Shown: one piece after another, positions 14,736 through 25,600 of the stretch | Layout of the letters: every line of letters begins with the position of its first letter | Numbering within the stretch: position 1 is the stretch's first letter | Origin: Hyalella azteca | Taxonomy: Eukaryota; Arthropoda; Malacostraca; Amphipoda; Hyalellidae | DNA length: 64,000 nt | NCBI RefSeq assembly: GCF_000764305.2 | Contig: NW_025944285.1 | Location: 22,033 to 86,032 of the forward strand | Direction: 5' to 3' | The notes under the pieces: model-generated | Databases searched by the model: none | Told to the model about the DNA's origin: nothing | Seen by the model: only the letters and a program-made list of their open reading frames with translations | Position numbers and translations under genes: made by a program

Positions 14736-16709
14736 ACATTGACGTGCACATTTTTCATTAAAAGGTTCGCGAAAATTTATGAGGCCAAATTGAACTGGAA
14801 CTATTCAGGAAAGGTTCTTCGATTACTCTAATACTTTTCCAGAACATATGCAGTGTGTTGTACGTGTAAAGTGTCTGTGACTGACAGCCATATCAAGATA
14901 GTCGATGCCACGTCGGGTGGTTCGTATGTAAGAATGTTGGAATCCTTGTGTGTGTTTAAGCGGAAACCTGGTCTTAATTTCGCCTACAGTTCTTATCCTC
15001 TTGAAATTGTAAATAATTAGGTTTGATGTTCCTTTGTCATTTTCTTATTACATAAATTTTAATTTCTTTCGTGTATATTTGTATTTTCACTCGTTATCTT
15101 TCTTGTATTCAATAGAATTTTTTAACTGATAATGGCACTAGTTCCCGAAACTTTTTCAATGAAGGAATGGGGAAGTTACCTGACTTTTTTATCTTTATGA
15201 TCTTGCGAAAGGACAATAATGATATATAAGTACTTATAATATCAGGACTAGAAAAACTAAACTGCACGCAACATCCATGAAGATACTAAGCAAGAGTTAG
15301 TCTGACGAATAAGAACAACGATTTTGAGTAACAGATAATGACTGGCGTACATATAGGAGCGGGCGAGCGATATTTCTATGACAACCTAACAACGGACATA
15401 AAATCATCAGACTTATAGCATATGAATAATGTATATATTAAAACTTAAGTAAATTATAGTATGAAAAATATTGTATGAAAACTTTTAGGAAATTATCAGA
15501 ATCATAAGTTAAGCCGATTGCTTAATTATCAGTATGTTCCATTGGTAGTTGTTTACAGTTGAGTGAGGAATTTCCTTCCTAACTTCAATCCAAGTGCCAT
15601 TCGGTTATTTGCATGTCAATACCCTATCTCTAGTTGTATGTGAAAAAAAATTCGAACCACGCTAAATTGGTTTTTCCGGTTTCTTTCTCTCTGAAGAATC
15701 TGCTCATTTATGTTTAGGTGTCTTGTATCAGTGTGAGGAAACCTCCAGTTTCTTTGGTCGAGGGTTGAAGATGATTCGATACGGAGAAAGTTTCTCTAAT
15801 ACAGTTCGGGATGGAAAATTGTTTTTAACGAAAGGAAAGAAATAATCATCTGCGAAGCGAGGGAATCACTTGAAGCCTCACCGAATTATTTGAATCTCCT
15901 ACCGAATGAACTGGGCCGTGCGAGAATGCAAAAGCATAAATTTAATTCCATGTTTTAGCGAACGAATCTAAGATCTGACCAGTGACTGGCTGATGATATC
16001 GAGCGTAATTCACGGACCTAACTGCTACCCACAGGCCTCAACAATTGCAAGTTAATAAATATATTGATTGAAAAATGATAATAGAATTTTTTGTGCTCCT
16101 GTATAAGGACCTCTGATGTTTAATGGGTCATTAAAAACTAAATGGAAAAGTCCGTCTAACTTTTTATCAAATGCGTTTTGAAGTACAACCAGGGAGTTTT
16201 GCTACTAACCTAGAAAGAGGCTTGATTCGTGGAGCCATGGAGGATTGAAAACTGAGGAACCTGCTAAAATTATAGATTAGCTCCAGAATAATTAATTTAT
16301 ATTATTTTTCTCATCCATGTTCGCAAATATGTCCCTTCTTCTTGTGATTCTATTGTAATCAATGTTTAAATGATTTCCCACAGCATCAAAAAGTGTGTGG
16401 AAGGTTATCCTATAGGCTCATTTACTTCCTATTTTCTCCGAAAATTTAAACAGTAAGAATACTTTTCAGGGGGTTCTCTATTGTCCACGTTTACCGACAT
16501 CAAGGGCCGATATTTCGATTAATTAATTTACCCACGTAAATTAATTATGAAATACTGAGATCTACAGACAGTACGGCGTTATCATACCAATTAAAATTTA
16601 TCTCAAACTGAAGGCAATTTAAACGTCGGTACTATTGAAACGTATCGTCTCAATAGTACTGCAGTAATTTTAATGACAATATTTCCAATGAAAATAATAA
16701 CAATATTAC
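14736..16709. other. Stretch without a recognisable gene
   Basis: No convincing exon, RNA gene or element ends are seen. Confidence 0.45.
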
Positions 16710-16853
16710 CTGCTCGTGAAGTCTCTCAATAATCTGAGCTACGTACGGATGGCCGTCCGGTCTTCTTACATATACTTGCGTGCGTCCTGGGATGTTTTGG
16801 CGGCGAGAGAAAATGAACATCGCGTCCGGCACACGAAAAAAACGTAGATGGCT
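16710..16853 (-). CDS. Candidate coding exon, unrecognised
   Basis: A GC-richer minus-strand stretch reads openly between a possible acceptor (TGCATGCAG, exon from 16853) and a possible donor (CACGAGCAG|GTAATA, exon end 16710). The peptide includes SRRQNIPGRTQVYVRRPDG followed by HPYVAQIIERLHEQ, which looks like folded-protein sequence. The pattern is loosely reminiscent of a BAH-type domain strand, but that is a guess. No neighbouring exons were found, and the frame is also open upstream to a Met at 16880. Confidence 0.3.
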
Positions 16854-16934
16854 CTGCATGCAAGCATCAACACGATACAAGTGGTGAGTTGAGGTCGCCG
16901 ATGGTCGTTAAGATTTGAGGTCGGTCGTGTAGAA

Positions 16935-17105
16935 AGTCATTAACGATGAAATGGAATAATAAATAACGATGAGGTGGATAATAATAATGATGAGTAATAA
17001 TAACGATGAATAAAAATAATGATGAGGTGGATAATAATAATGATGAGTAATAATAACGATGAATAAAAATAATGATGAGGTGGAATAATAAATAACGATA
17101 TGGTC
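16935..17105. repeat. 53-bp GAT/AAT-rich minisatellite
   Basis: The motif GATGAGGTGG recurs at 16968, 17021 and 17074, a 53-base period, with AATAATAATGATGAG-type filler. There are nearly three copies. Confidence 0.8.
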
Positions 17106-18170
17106 GAATAATGTGCTAATCTGAATCGATACAATTTTGGGATCGTCATGACGTCTGAAGCTCTTTAAATAATAGTGCCTGCGCGTCTTGCGCCATTTGA
17201 CAGTCGTCGAGACGATAACCCGAATACTTTGCTTATGTTCTCTCTTTCCTTTTGAAGTAACGCATTACTATTTACTTTTTTCATTAATGCGTAATAGTAA
17301 CATGAGCGCCTTTTTTAAGAAAGCACGCGCTTGTCTTACAGAATTTGATTTAACAAGAAAAATAAAAACTGGTGAGTTAAGTGAACTAATATACATAACA
17401 ACGTACAGTAAGTAACGATGAGCACAGGTGTCAGTTGTTGGTCTCGCAGGTGCAAGTGTATTTTTCTGAAAATAATTTTTTCTGAACGATTTTTTGTGAA
17501 GCCTACACGGTCAGAGTGATCCTGGCCGCTGTCCCGATCAGATCAACAACCTGTAGAAACTTCAAATGTGACAAACTTTGTTTCCAAAGTAAAGGTTGTA
17601 TACATCTTATGTTCTATGTGAAACTTTGACGCTCAGCGATCATTCATGTGAGAGAATACTCTTTCTATTGCTCCGTGACCTAAGAGGAAAAAATTCTTAG
17701 TGAGAAGTGTACCTGCCGAAATTTTTCCGGTTCCTAATTATCGACAACAATCATTTTGATTCACTGAAGTAACATCTTCATTAGTCTGTTTATGATCGAG
17801 CCTCGCGCCATCGGTTTGTGAAGAATCCAAAACAGTGCAGATGTAACACGGCGTCATTGCGGTGTCATACACGACTTCCTTGATTGTAGGTCCAGAAAAA
17901 TTGTGCTTGTGGCAATCGTGAAAATTTCTTAAAAGGTTTGAAATCTAGAATGAACATTGAGATACGTAAAATTAAAAATTTGTTACTAAGCGTACAATGT
18001 TCTCAGTGAAGAAAATTGAGCGCAACGTGCAAGAAATACAAATCCATGCAGGACTCGAAGTAACAATAGAAAGAGATAATTAACGACAGTAATTTGTTTC
18101 CCTAACCCTCCAATAATAATTAGGAGAAAATAACGAGGTACCTTCCTGTATTAGTGATAGGTGATTTCAT
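17106..18170. other. Stretch without a recognisable gene
   Basis: A 75-codon plus-strand frame at 17188-17415 has no recognisable motif. Nothing else is supported. Confidence 0.45.
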
Positions 18171-18950
18171 AACGCATTTGTTATTTATGTAATCTTGTAT
18201 TTTACTGGGGTAATAATATGTATACTGTATCTCTCGTACGGTATCGTTCTTTTTCTTTACGTATTCTTGCATTTTACTAGCTGACGCAGCTTTGCATTTT
18301 TCTTACATAATTTTACATTTTAAGAATAAAATCTGTTACTTTCTCTCGTAATCTTGCATTTCTGTAGAAAATCATACAATTTGGTCTCGTAATCTTGCGT
18401 TTAAATTACGTACACTGAGAAAAATTTGTGGGTTTGGATCACCCACTTAGATGGGTCAACCGGGCCCAAATAGCGCTGAACACACTTGCCTAATTTGTGA
18501 GTAATACTGACCTATTACTGGCCCTTCAAATTTCTGATATAACTCACTTATGGCGTTAAATAGCTCTTTACGCCACCCATTTATGATTGATACGTAGGAA
18601 GCATCAGGGCGTCAGAGTGATTTAACGCCAAAAGTGAGTCATACATGAAATTTGAAGGGCCAGTAATAGGTCAGTGTAACCCACATATATGGTAAGTGAG
18701 TCAAAAAAGTGCAGCGCTATTTGTACGCAGTTGACTCATCTATAAGGGCCTGACTCACCCATTTCTCTCATTTCCCTCTTGCATTATTCGCTGGTAGTCT
18801 TGCAATTTCCCAGGATAATATTAGATTTTCCTTATATTTCCAATAATAATATTTTATTTTTCATACATAACCTTGCATTTTACGTAGGCAATCCTACCTT
18901 ATTTTAAGTAATTTATCATTTTCCTCACGTAATCTTGCAATCATGTGTGC
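18171..18950. repeat. Decayed CGTAATCTTGCATTTT tandem array, interrupted
   Basis: Units resembling CGTAATCTTGCATTTT recur irregularly every 30-45 bases from about 18171 to 18410 and again from about 18775 to 18950. A foldback element splits the array. It is an old, diverged satellite-like repeat. Confidence 0.55.
18413..18770. mobile_element. Foldback element of about 360 bp
   Basis: The whole segment is palindromic. The strongest paired arms are around 18482-18565 and 18610-18697 (for example GGCCCTTCAAATTT against AAATTTGAAGGGCC), and GCGCTATTT-type blocks pair further out. The outer ends begin CACTGAGAAAAATT and finish in ATTTCTCTCATTT. No protein is encoded. The superfamily is not assigned, and target duplications are unclear. 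Confidence 0.7.
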
Positions 18951-19059
18951 TTGGTGTATTCAATCAAAAGCAAGGGAAATAAAACTCATGAGTCATTTGA
19001 AGAAACGCAGTCATATAACAAATTTCAGTCATAAAAAAAACTTCATTGTTATTGTTGAA
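18951..19059. other. Short unassigned interval
   Basis: No element or gene is recognised between the decayed array and the SINE cluster. Confidence 0.4.
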
Positions 19060-19122
19060 CGCTTTCGTTTGTGAGGGCTGGTCCAGTGGTAATAATAATA
19101 TAATAATAATAATAATAGCGGT
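19060..19122. repeat. Isolated A-box unit with AAT microsatellite
   Basis: One GTGAGGGCTGGTCCAGTGG unit, as in the 34-bp array, runs directly into an AAT simple repeat. It looks like a truncated 5' fragment of the neighbouring SINE family. Confidence 0.6.
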
Positions 19123-19157
19123 TTCAGTGTTTAGTAGGCCGTAGGCCTGTCGCCGAT

Positions 19158-19354
19158 TCTTAACATCGCAGAACATTAACAGTATTTTGCGGTCTCAACC
19201 TCGCAACTCACTGCCACAATTCTGCTGTGCTTAACCGCCCGGCCTCCTCGCCGATTCTGACCAGAAACTGGCGCACAGAGCTGGGATCGAACCCGCGCCT
19301 CTCTGCTCCAGTCTTGGTACTCTGAACTTTAACCACTGGGCCACCCTGCCCAGT
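19158..19354 (-). mobile_element. tRNA-derived SINE (copy 1)
   Basis: Read on the minus strand, it carries a Pol III A box (TGGCCCAGTGG, 19332-19342) and a B box (GGTTCGATCCC, 19283-19293) at tRNA-like spacing. A non-tRNA body follows, and copy 2 at 19645-19834 shares it through GTTCTGCGATGTT. SINEs are mobilised in trans by LINE machinery. The shared body in opposite orientation confirms a repeat family rather than a tRNA gene. Confidence 0.8.
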
Positions 19355-19394
19355 TTTCGTTTGTTTTGTGGACAATACACTGGACAATAGCTTT

Positions 19395-19662
19395 CGTTTG
19401 TGAGGGCTGGTCTAGTGGCAATAGTTTTCGTTTGTGAGGGCTGGTCTAGTGGTAATAGTTTTCGTTTGTAAGGGCTGGTCCAGTGGTAATAGTTTTCGTT
19501 TGTGAGGGCTGGTCCAGTGGTAATAGTTTTCGTTTGTGAGGGCTGGGCCAGTGGTAATAGTTTTCGTTTGTGAGAGTGAGGGCTGGTCCAGTGGTAATAG
19601 TTTTCGTTTGTGAGGGCTGGTCCAGTGGTAATAGTTTTCGTTGGTGAGGGCTGGTCCAGTGG
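19395..19662. repeat. 34-bp array of SINE A-box units
   Basis: The motif GAGGGCTGG recurs at 19402, 19436, 19470, 19504, 19538, 19578, 19612 and 19646. The period is 34 bases, with one 6-base insertion. Each unit contains TGGTCCAGTGG or TGGTCTAGTGG, the A-box sequence of the adjacent SINE, followed by TAATAGTTTTCGTTT. The final unit is the 5' end of SINE copy 2, so the array grew from a SINE head. Long open frames across it are repeat artefacts. Confidence 0.85.
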
Positions 19663-19834
19663 TAATAGTTCAGAGTACCAGGATAGAGCGGTGCAGCAAC
19701 GGGTTCGATCCCAGCTTCTTGCGACAGTTCTGGTCAAATCGGCGAGGAGGCCGGGTGATTAAGTAACGCAAAATTAGAGCAGTGAGTTGCGTGATCGAGG
19801 CCCGTAAGAAGATGTGATTGTTCTGCGATGTTCA
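19645..19834 (+). mobile_element. tRNA-derived SINE (copy 2)
   Basis: Its A box is TGGTCCAGTGG (19652-19662) and its B box GGTTCGATCCC (19702-19712). The body matches copy 1 in reverse orientation, including GGCGAGGAGGCCGGG and GCAGTGAGTTGCG, and ends near GTTCTGCGATGTTCAGG. Confidence 0.8.
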
Positions 19835-20394
19835 GGCTTAATTAACGCTGACACTCTGTTCACCGCAATACCGCTAAACAAAACACTTTTTGTTCGCAGC
19901 GAGTGATCGTCAGGGTATAAAACAAAGGAAAAATTATTCCTTAATTTAAGCTATTTACTCACGCGTGTACAATCATAGTTGAACTAGCATAAGGTACCCA
20001 TCAGAAGCCCATTTTTGCGGATGTAGCTCGTTGTTCGCCAGTGACGGGCATTACCAAATCACCAAAATGCTATCAAACCAGTCAACCAATTCGTCATGGG
20101 GATGACGGGTTTGTTTACGTTTCTCGATCTCAGTGACGTAACAAGAAAGCTGAACTGAAAGACGGAACTTCTCGTGGGTCAACCTTATAGTTCAACCATG
20201 TGTACAACGAGACTTCCGAAAATATCATGCCAGCTAATACAATTAAATAATTACATTATAGCACTGACTTATAACGAGCAAATAGGGTGCAAAACGTCCC
20301 AGAGAAATTTTTTGAGTGATTAGTTTTGTAGGACTTGTCTGTTTATCAAAAATTTCTTTAGAGTAAACTGGGCTAACGTGCATTCATGAATACT
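19835..20394. other. Stretch without a recognisable gene
   Basis: No supported gene or element is seen. Confidence 0.4.
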
Positions 20395-20538
20395 TGCAGT
20401 TATTGACACGTCACTCTCACACTCCATGCATGCAGTTATTGACACGTCACTCACACACTCCGTGCATGCAGTTATTGACACGTCACTCACACACTCCGTG
20501 CATGCAGTTATTGACACGTCACTCACACACTCAGCTCC
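20395..20538. repeat. 36-bp minisatellite with TGACACGTCA
   Basis: Four tandem 36-base units start at 20395, 20431, 20467 and 20503. Each contains the near-palindrome TGACACGTCA and CATGCAG. Because 36 is a multiple of three, several frames stay open on both strands; I see no evidence that any is translated. Confidence 0.85.
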
Positions 20539-21339
20539 AGGAAAGCGAACGAAATCCACAGCACAACTCTGAATTTACGAGGAAGTAGAAATACAATGAT
20601 GGTAGAAAACGAGGTAAGTTTGTATCTATACATAACATTTCAATCAATTATAGGGATCATAATGGCAATTATGGAAATGTAGATCACGTATGATCATGTA
20701 TGAGAGAGTGAATCTCTTGCATTTAGCACGAATTTAATCCAGAATGATGCTTGGCTTGTTTGCTAAGGTTCAAAGACACAAAATTTTCTAATCAAAGATA
20801 ACCAGATCATGGATTTAAACCACAACGAAATGAGCTTGAATTCTCTGCTAATCCTTTTTAATATAAATGAAAAGGAAAATGAATGTAGTATTATTCAAAA
20901 TCTAACTTTACATTAAAATCACTGCTGTATTAAACAGTTTAATAGCACTAATGAAAAATGTAAATCCGCAAATCAAGATGCAGAGTAAAATTTTTTCGAA
21001 CATGGGAAAAATTCTTTACTGTAGTGATTTCAATTCGTTGTTCGTGCCATTTTTTCTTGTGAACATCATGAATCTCTTTGCTCACAACTAACTCGTTGAT
21101 CACCAATTTCTGTACCTGCTTGCAACTTCGTTACCTCGAAGGACATAAAAACTCAATAGTTTATCTTCAAATATGGAACAGAAAACTGCGAATGAAAACG
21201 ATGACTGCAATTATTTGGCTACACTCCTGTAAAAAAATTCTCCATATGACATGCGAATTGTGCGAGTACATAAATCTGACATTCTTTCGGTAAAGACAAG
21301 CATTCTTTTGGTGAAGACTTCGATGACAATATTAATAAA
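20539..21339. other. Stretch without a recognisable gene
   Basis: No supported exon or element is seen. Confidence 0.4.
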
Positions 21340-21723
21340 AGATGGAAATGAAGGGGAAGGCTGTGTGAAAAAAAAGATAAGGAAGGCGGTGTGAAAGATA
21401 ATGAAGGTGGCGTGAAAGACAGGCAAGGCGATATGAGAGATAAGGATGGCGGTGTGAAAGATAAGGATGGCGGTGTGAAAGATAAGGAAGGCGGTGTGAA
21501 AGATAAGGATGGCGGTGTGAAAGATAAGGAAGGTGGCGTGAAAGACAGATAAGGATGGCGGTGTGAAAGATAAGGATGGCGGTGTGAAAGATAAGGAAGG
21601 TGGCGTGAAAGACAGGCAAGGCGGTATGAGAGATAAGGATGGCGGTGTGAAAGATAAGGAAAGTGGCGTGAAAGACAGGGAAGGCGATATGAGAGATAAG
21701 GAAGGCGGTGTGAAAGATGAAGC
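21340..21723 (+). repeat. 21-bp array reading as KDK(D/E)GGV
   Basis: Tandem 21-base units (GATAAGGATGGCGGTGTGAAA type) fill the interval. On the plus strand they read as a seven-residue repeat KDK(D/E)GGV. Differences between units are mostly D/E, K/R or V/M exchanges. A 17-base deletion at about 21549 breaks the frame, so two open halves remain (to 21551, and 21549-21738). A hydrophilic repeat protein relic is possible. A non-coding minisatellite is at least as likely, since no flanking coding sequence is recognised. Confidence 0.75.
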
Positions 21724-22189
21724 AGACAGCGCGAGTTGAAAAAAAGACAGTGAGAAAAAGAGCGATGCTGGCAAAGCAAATTTTAATTATTACGAGAAAA
21801 TATACTACGTTGTTGGTAGTTTGATGATGATCTTAAAAACAACTCTGATCAAGAGGATGATCCTAATGATGCATATGAAATTAACATGATGGCGAATTAG
21901 ACGTAAATGTAATAGCCTTCATTACAATGTTCAGTGTGACGACAGCAATGCTTATAAGTGTTCTAATTATATTGATACGGAGAGGTTAACCTAATAGAAC
22001 AAATATATGATAAGCTCTACAAACCAGTAACAAGATGTCATAGATGATAACCGGTGATGTCGAGTACCTACGATATTACCTAATGTATCGGTGATAAGTA
22101 CCAGTGATTAGTATCGGTATATTATCACCAATATAAGTATCAGTGATATCAAGGATATTTTGTTCAGCACGGTCTGAACCTCTACGCGA
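21724..22189. other. Stretch without a recognisable gene
   Basis: Loose GTATCGGTGATA-like repeats occur near 22050-22150. No gene is seen. Confidence 0.4.
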
Positions 22190-22646
22190 TCAAGCCAAGC
22201 ACGATCTTGAGCCCAGCACGATTTGAGCCAATTAAGCACGATCTTGAGCCCAGCACGATCTGAGCCCAGCACGATCGTGAGCCCAGCACGATCTTGAGCC
22301 CAGCACGATCTTGAGCCCAGCACGATTTGAGCCAATTAAGCACGATCTTGAGCCCAGCGCGATCTGAGCCCAGCACTATCTCGAGCCCAGCACGATCTCG
22401 AGCCCAGCACGATCGTGAGCCCAGCACGATCTTGAGCCCAGCACGATCTCGAGCCCAGCACGATCTCGAGCCCAGCACGATCACGAGCCCAGCACGATCT
22501 CGAGCCCAGCACGATCTCGAGCCCAGCACGATCTCGAGCCCAGCACGATCTCGAGCCCAGCACGATCACGAGCCCAGCACGATCTCGAGCCCAGCACGAT
22601 CTCGAGCCCAGCACGATCTGAGCCCAGCACGATCTCGAGCCCATTA
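22190..22646. repeat. 18-bp minisatellite, about 25 copies
   Basis: A GAGCCCAGCACGATCT(C/T) unit of 18 bases repeats about 25 times, with a few shortened units near the left end. The GC-rich array stands out from the surrounding sequence. All long frames over it come from the 18-base period and are not proposed as genes. Confidence 0.9.
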
Positions 22647-25600
22647 CCTTCTCGGGCTCTCGATTGTGAGGCCGGCTTCACCTCCGACACGAAATTGTAT
22701 CTCATCGAAAGAAGTTGGAGCACCAGAGCCTATCCATGGGTGACATTGAAAAAGCCTCTTAATGCGAGCTCCATGAAATCGGGATAACTTCGTGTATGCT
22801 TGAACAGTGAATAAAAGACCAGAAGATTAATGTAAAAAGATTAATTAATTCCGTGTTTAAACCGAAAATATGGCGACCTCAAGACGGGCGAAAACGCCCG
22901 TAATCTAAAATTTTTTACATGCGACTGTGGATAAAGAAAGGCAGATTCACCCATCTCATGCAGGTTCCATTATTGAGAGTTAATATCAAGAACTATTTAT
23001 TTAATATAAACTTTTAAACAATTTAGATACATGAAAGTAGCTGCAATATCAACTTGATCAGGAAGCTACGTCCTAGCATTATTTGTGGCATTTTTATATT
23101 ATTTATGTTTCTAGATAATGCAGCATTATTTCATTCTAACTTTATAATTGTACAATATTCTCTCACGTCTCATGCTAAAAAAAACGAAATACCGACAAAC
23201 TCAGCGCGTTTGCATAGATTTCTCTAGTACTGAAACTCATTAATGGTGAACATATATTATTAGTGCCGCCTCGACTCTAACCTACGCCACCTCAGACTAA
23301 AATCTTAACTAATATTCTTTACTACTAATTTATTGCAACCAGTCGAGATAAAAATATAGTACTTAACGAGAACTGTGCAAACTATTGACTAAATAGTACA
23401 AGCGAACAATGGTTTTTCCAACAATCTTAGTGGGCTACAAACAAATCAAATTATAGCTCGCATTTCGTAATTAACCCAGTCGCTCATCACAATAATTCAT
23501 GGTAAGCTCCTGTAAAACTGCTAAGCTGCTACTTATTTATGCCGTGACTATCCCACAAAACTTTTCTATCAAATGTTCCCAAAAGTCTTTCAATTGTTTA
23601 AGAAAAAAGCAACAAGTTATATATCAAAAACAATCTATTTCACTTTAAAATCACAAGAAACATAATGTATTTATGAAATTATAAGATAGATACAATGGTT
23701 TTTATTTCCATTTGGACTTTCTTCTAGAAGATGCCTCTCCTAAAATTTTCTCCGCCGAAATGCTGTCTAAAAACATCAATCATGGCATGGTTTCCTTCGC
23801 CTAACGGCCAGCACGCGACGCTGATACATATTAAATTTTCAGTGACTGTTCACCACTCGAAACTTCTATGAGTCCGACTCGGTCACTCGATGTTCGGGTA
23901 GAGCTGCACCAGACAGGGGTGCAGAGCGCGTAAAGCTTCGTGGTAATCGGCATGTATCCGCGCACTGGGGCCCTCATGTCGAAGTCTGGCCAGGAAGCCT
24001 CTTCTGATGGCGGCCACTGATCTATCCAATATTTAAGGCGGTAGGTTCTGTGTCTGCGTCATTTAGCCAGGATTGATTGGGACGCACGCTCTCCAAGCCC
24101 CTTAAACTATCTTATAGGCTTGCCTTGTTTAATTTTTTGGGTACGTACAATATTCGAATCGCTGAGTCTACTGCATAACAGGTTGGCCAGCAATAACTGG
24201 CAATTGACCAGAACAGCAATCGCCATTAAAAAGCTGGTTTTGCCGGCATTATTACAGTGGAATGCCGTTACCTCTGACAGGATTGTACATCGCGCGTCCG
24301 CAAGCTCCATGATAGTAAGTAGGAGGATCTTGTCCTGCAGCCCAGCAACACGAACGAAGGCAGGGAAATCCAGATCCTGCCTACTCTCTTCGAGATTACG
24401 ATGAACTTGGTTCTTCATTTGCCGAGCTTATCCGAGAGCTTCGCTATGTTTCAGAATCACTGGATGATGGAATAGAAATACGCGGAAATTACACGCCCGA
24501 GTTAAAATCGTCCGATGTTGATTAAGAGCGCCTGACGTCCTGTCTTTCGGGACTAGATCGAATCATTATCATTTGTCCTTGGTTTCCATTTCTACCATTT
24601 CCCATCACATTTTGACTCTATCCGGAATGACCTAATGGGTTGATCACAATATTGATTTGTTGCTATCCTGAAAGGTCACTGACGGCGATGGAAGTTGGAG
24701 ATGATATAGGTTTTGCGTCCTTGTCACAGTTGCGCTTACTCTCTGAGACATGCGAGGAGCATCTTAGTTAATCGGTAGATTGGTAAGTCATATCCCTATT
24801 AGAATTATTCGTCTCATTCAGTTGAAGACCAGACTCACTGCTGTGCTACTGATGTGCTACAGTATGACCTGAGTAACTCGACATAGGGCCACTTGACAGG
24901 TGGTGACTTGACTCACATTGACTCGTCATTGATCGACATGGAACGGTTCCTTTTTCGTACGGGGCTTCCTCCGCGTGGCTCGTTCTCAAATCTGTCCGTT
25001 GTTTATTCTCAATCGTTGTGCCCGAGTTTCTACGCTACTAGTTTGAATATTATGTAGAAACATCTTCAGTGATGACTGAATATTCTTAGGGTTTAGTCCT
25101 TAGAATCAGCTCATCGGTACGAATTCGGGAGGCTTGGTGCTGTTCAATTTCCTCCGCCCTGAATTATTCAGTTTCCTCTTTAATCTGTTGGAGATCAGAC
25201 TTGTTGGAACGAGAAATCTAAGAAACCCGTGTTCTACGTGGCTCATCACTGCCAATCCGATTTTCACTAGTTTGATTTTAAATTTATTCTGTGTAGTATG
25301 ATTAACGAGAATTTAAACTTGTACGCATTTCTGTATTTTCAGCATTCGTTTCATAGGCCGTCCTTGTGCCGTCAGTAGCACCACCCTCAAGACTAGATGT
25401 TAAATGCGATTATGGCAAATCTGATTAATTAGTTCTTCCCAATATCTAATCTTCGTCACTTCCTCGAGCTCCAGGGTGGGTAGAATGCAATTGTTGAACA
25501 AAATTACCAGTTGAAATATAATTTCTTGAAGCACCTGAACCATTTTGGGAGATTTTTAATTCCTGAGCTCTTCCAAAGTTAGTGACTCCCGTATCAGGGA

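Noticed and set aside
19283..19293. tRNA gene from the GGTTCGATCCC box
   Set aside because: No cloverleaf could be built, and a second copy shares a long non-tRNA body, so it is a SINE.
19231..19737. 168-codon minus-strand frame over the SINE array
   Set aside because: It is the 34-bp repeat and SINE head read through; not a plausible protein.
21211..21779. Minus-strand FHTAILI-type repeat proteins of about 190 codons
   Set aside because: They are antisense readings of the 21-bp minisatellite. The hydrophobic repeat has no signal or partner.
20395..22646. CRISPR-like regular repeats (36, 21 and 18 bp)
   Set aside because: The units abut directly with no unique spacers, and the host is clearly eukaryotic. 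These are minisatellites.
24107..24418. Overlapping 94- and 103-codon frames on both strands, possible retroelement remnant
   Set aside because: No reverse transcriptase, protease, integrase or zinc-knuckle motif, and no flanking long terminal repeats found.
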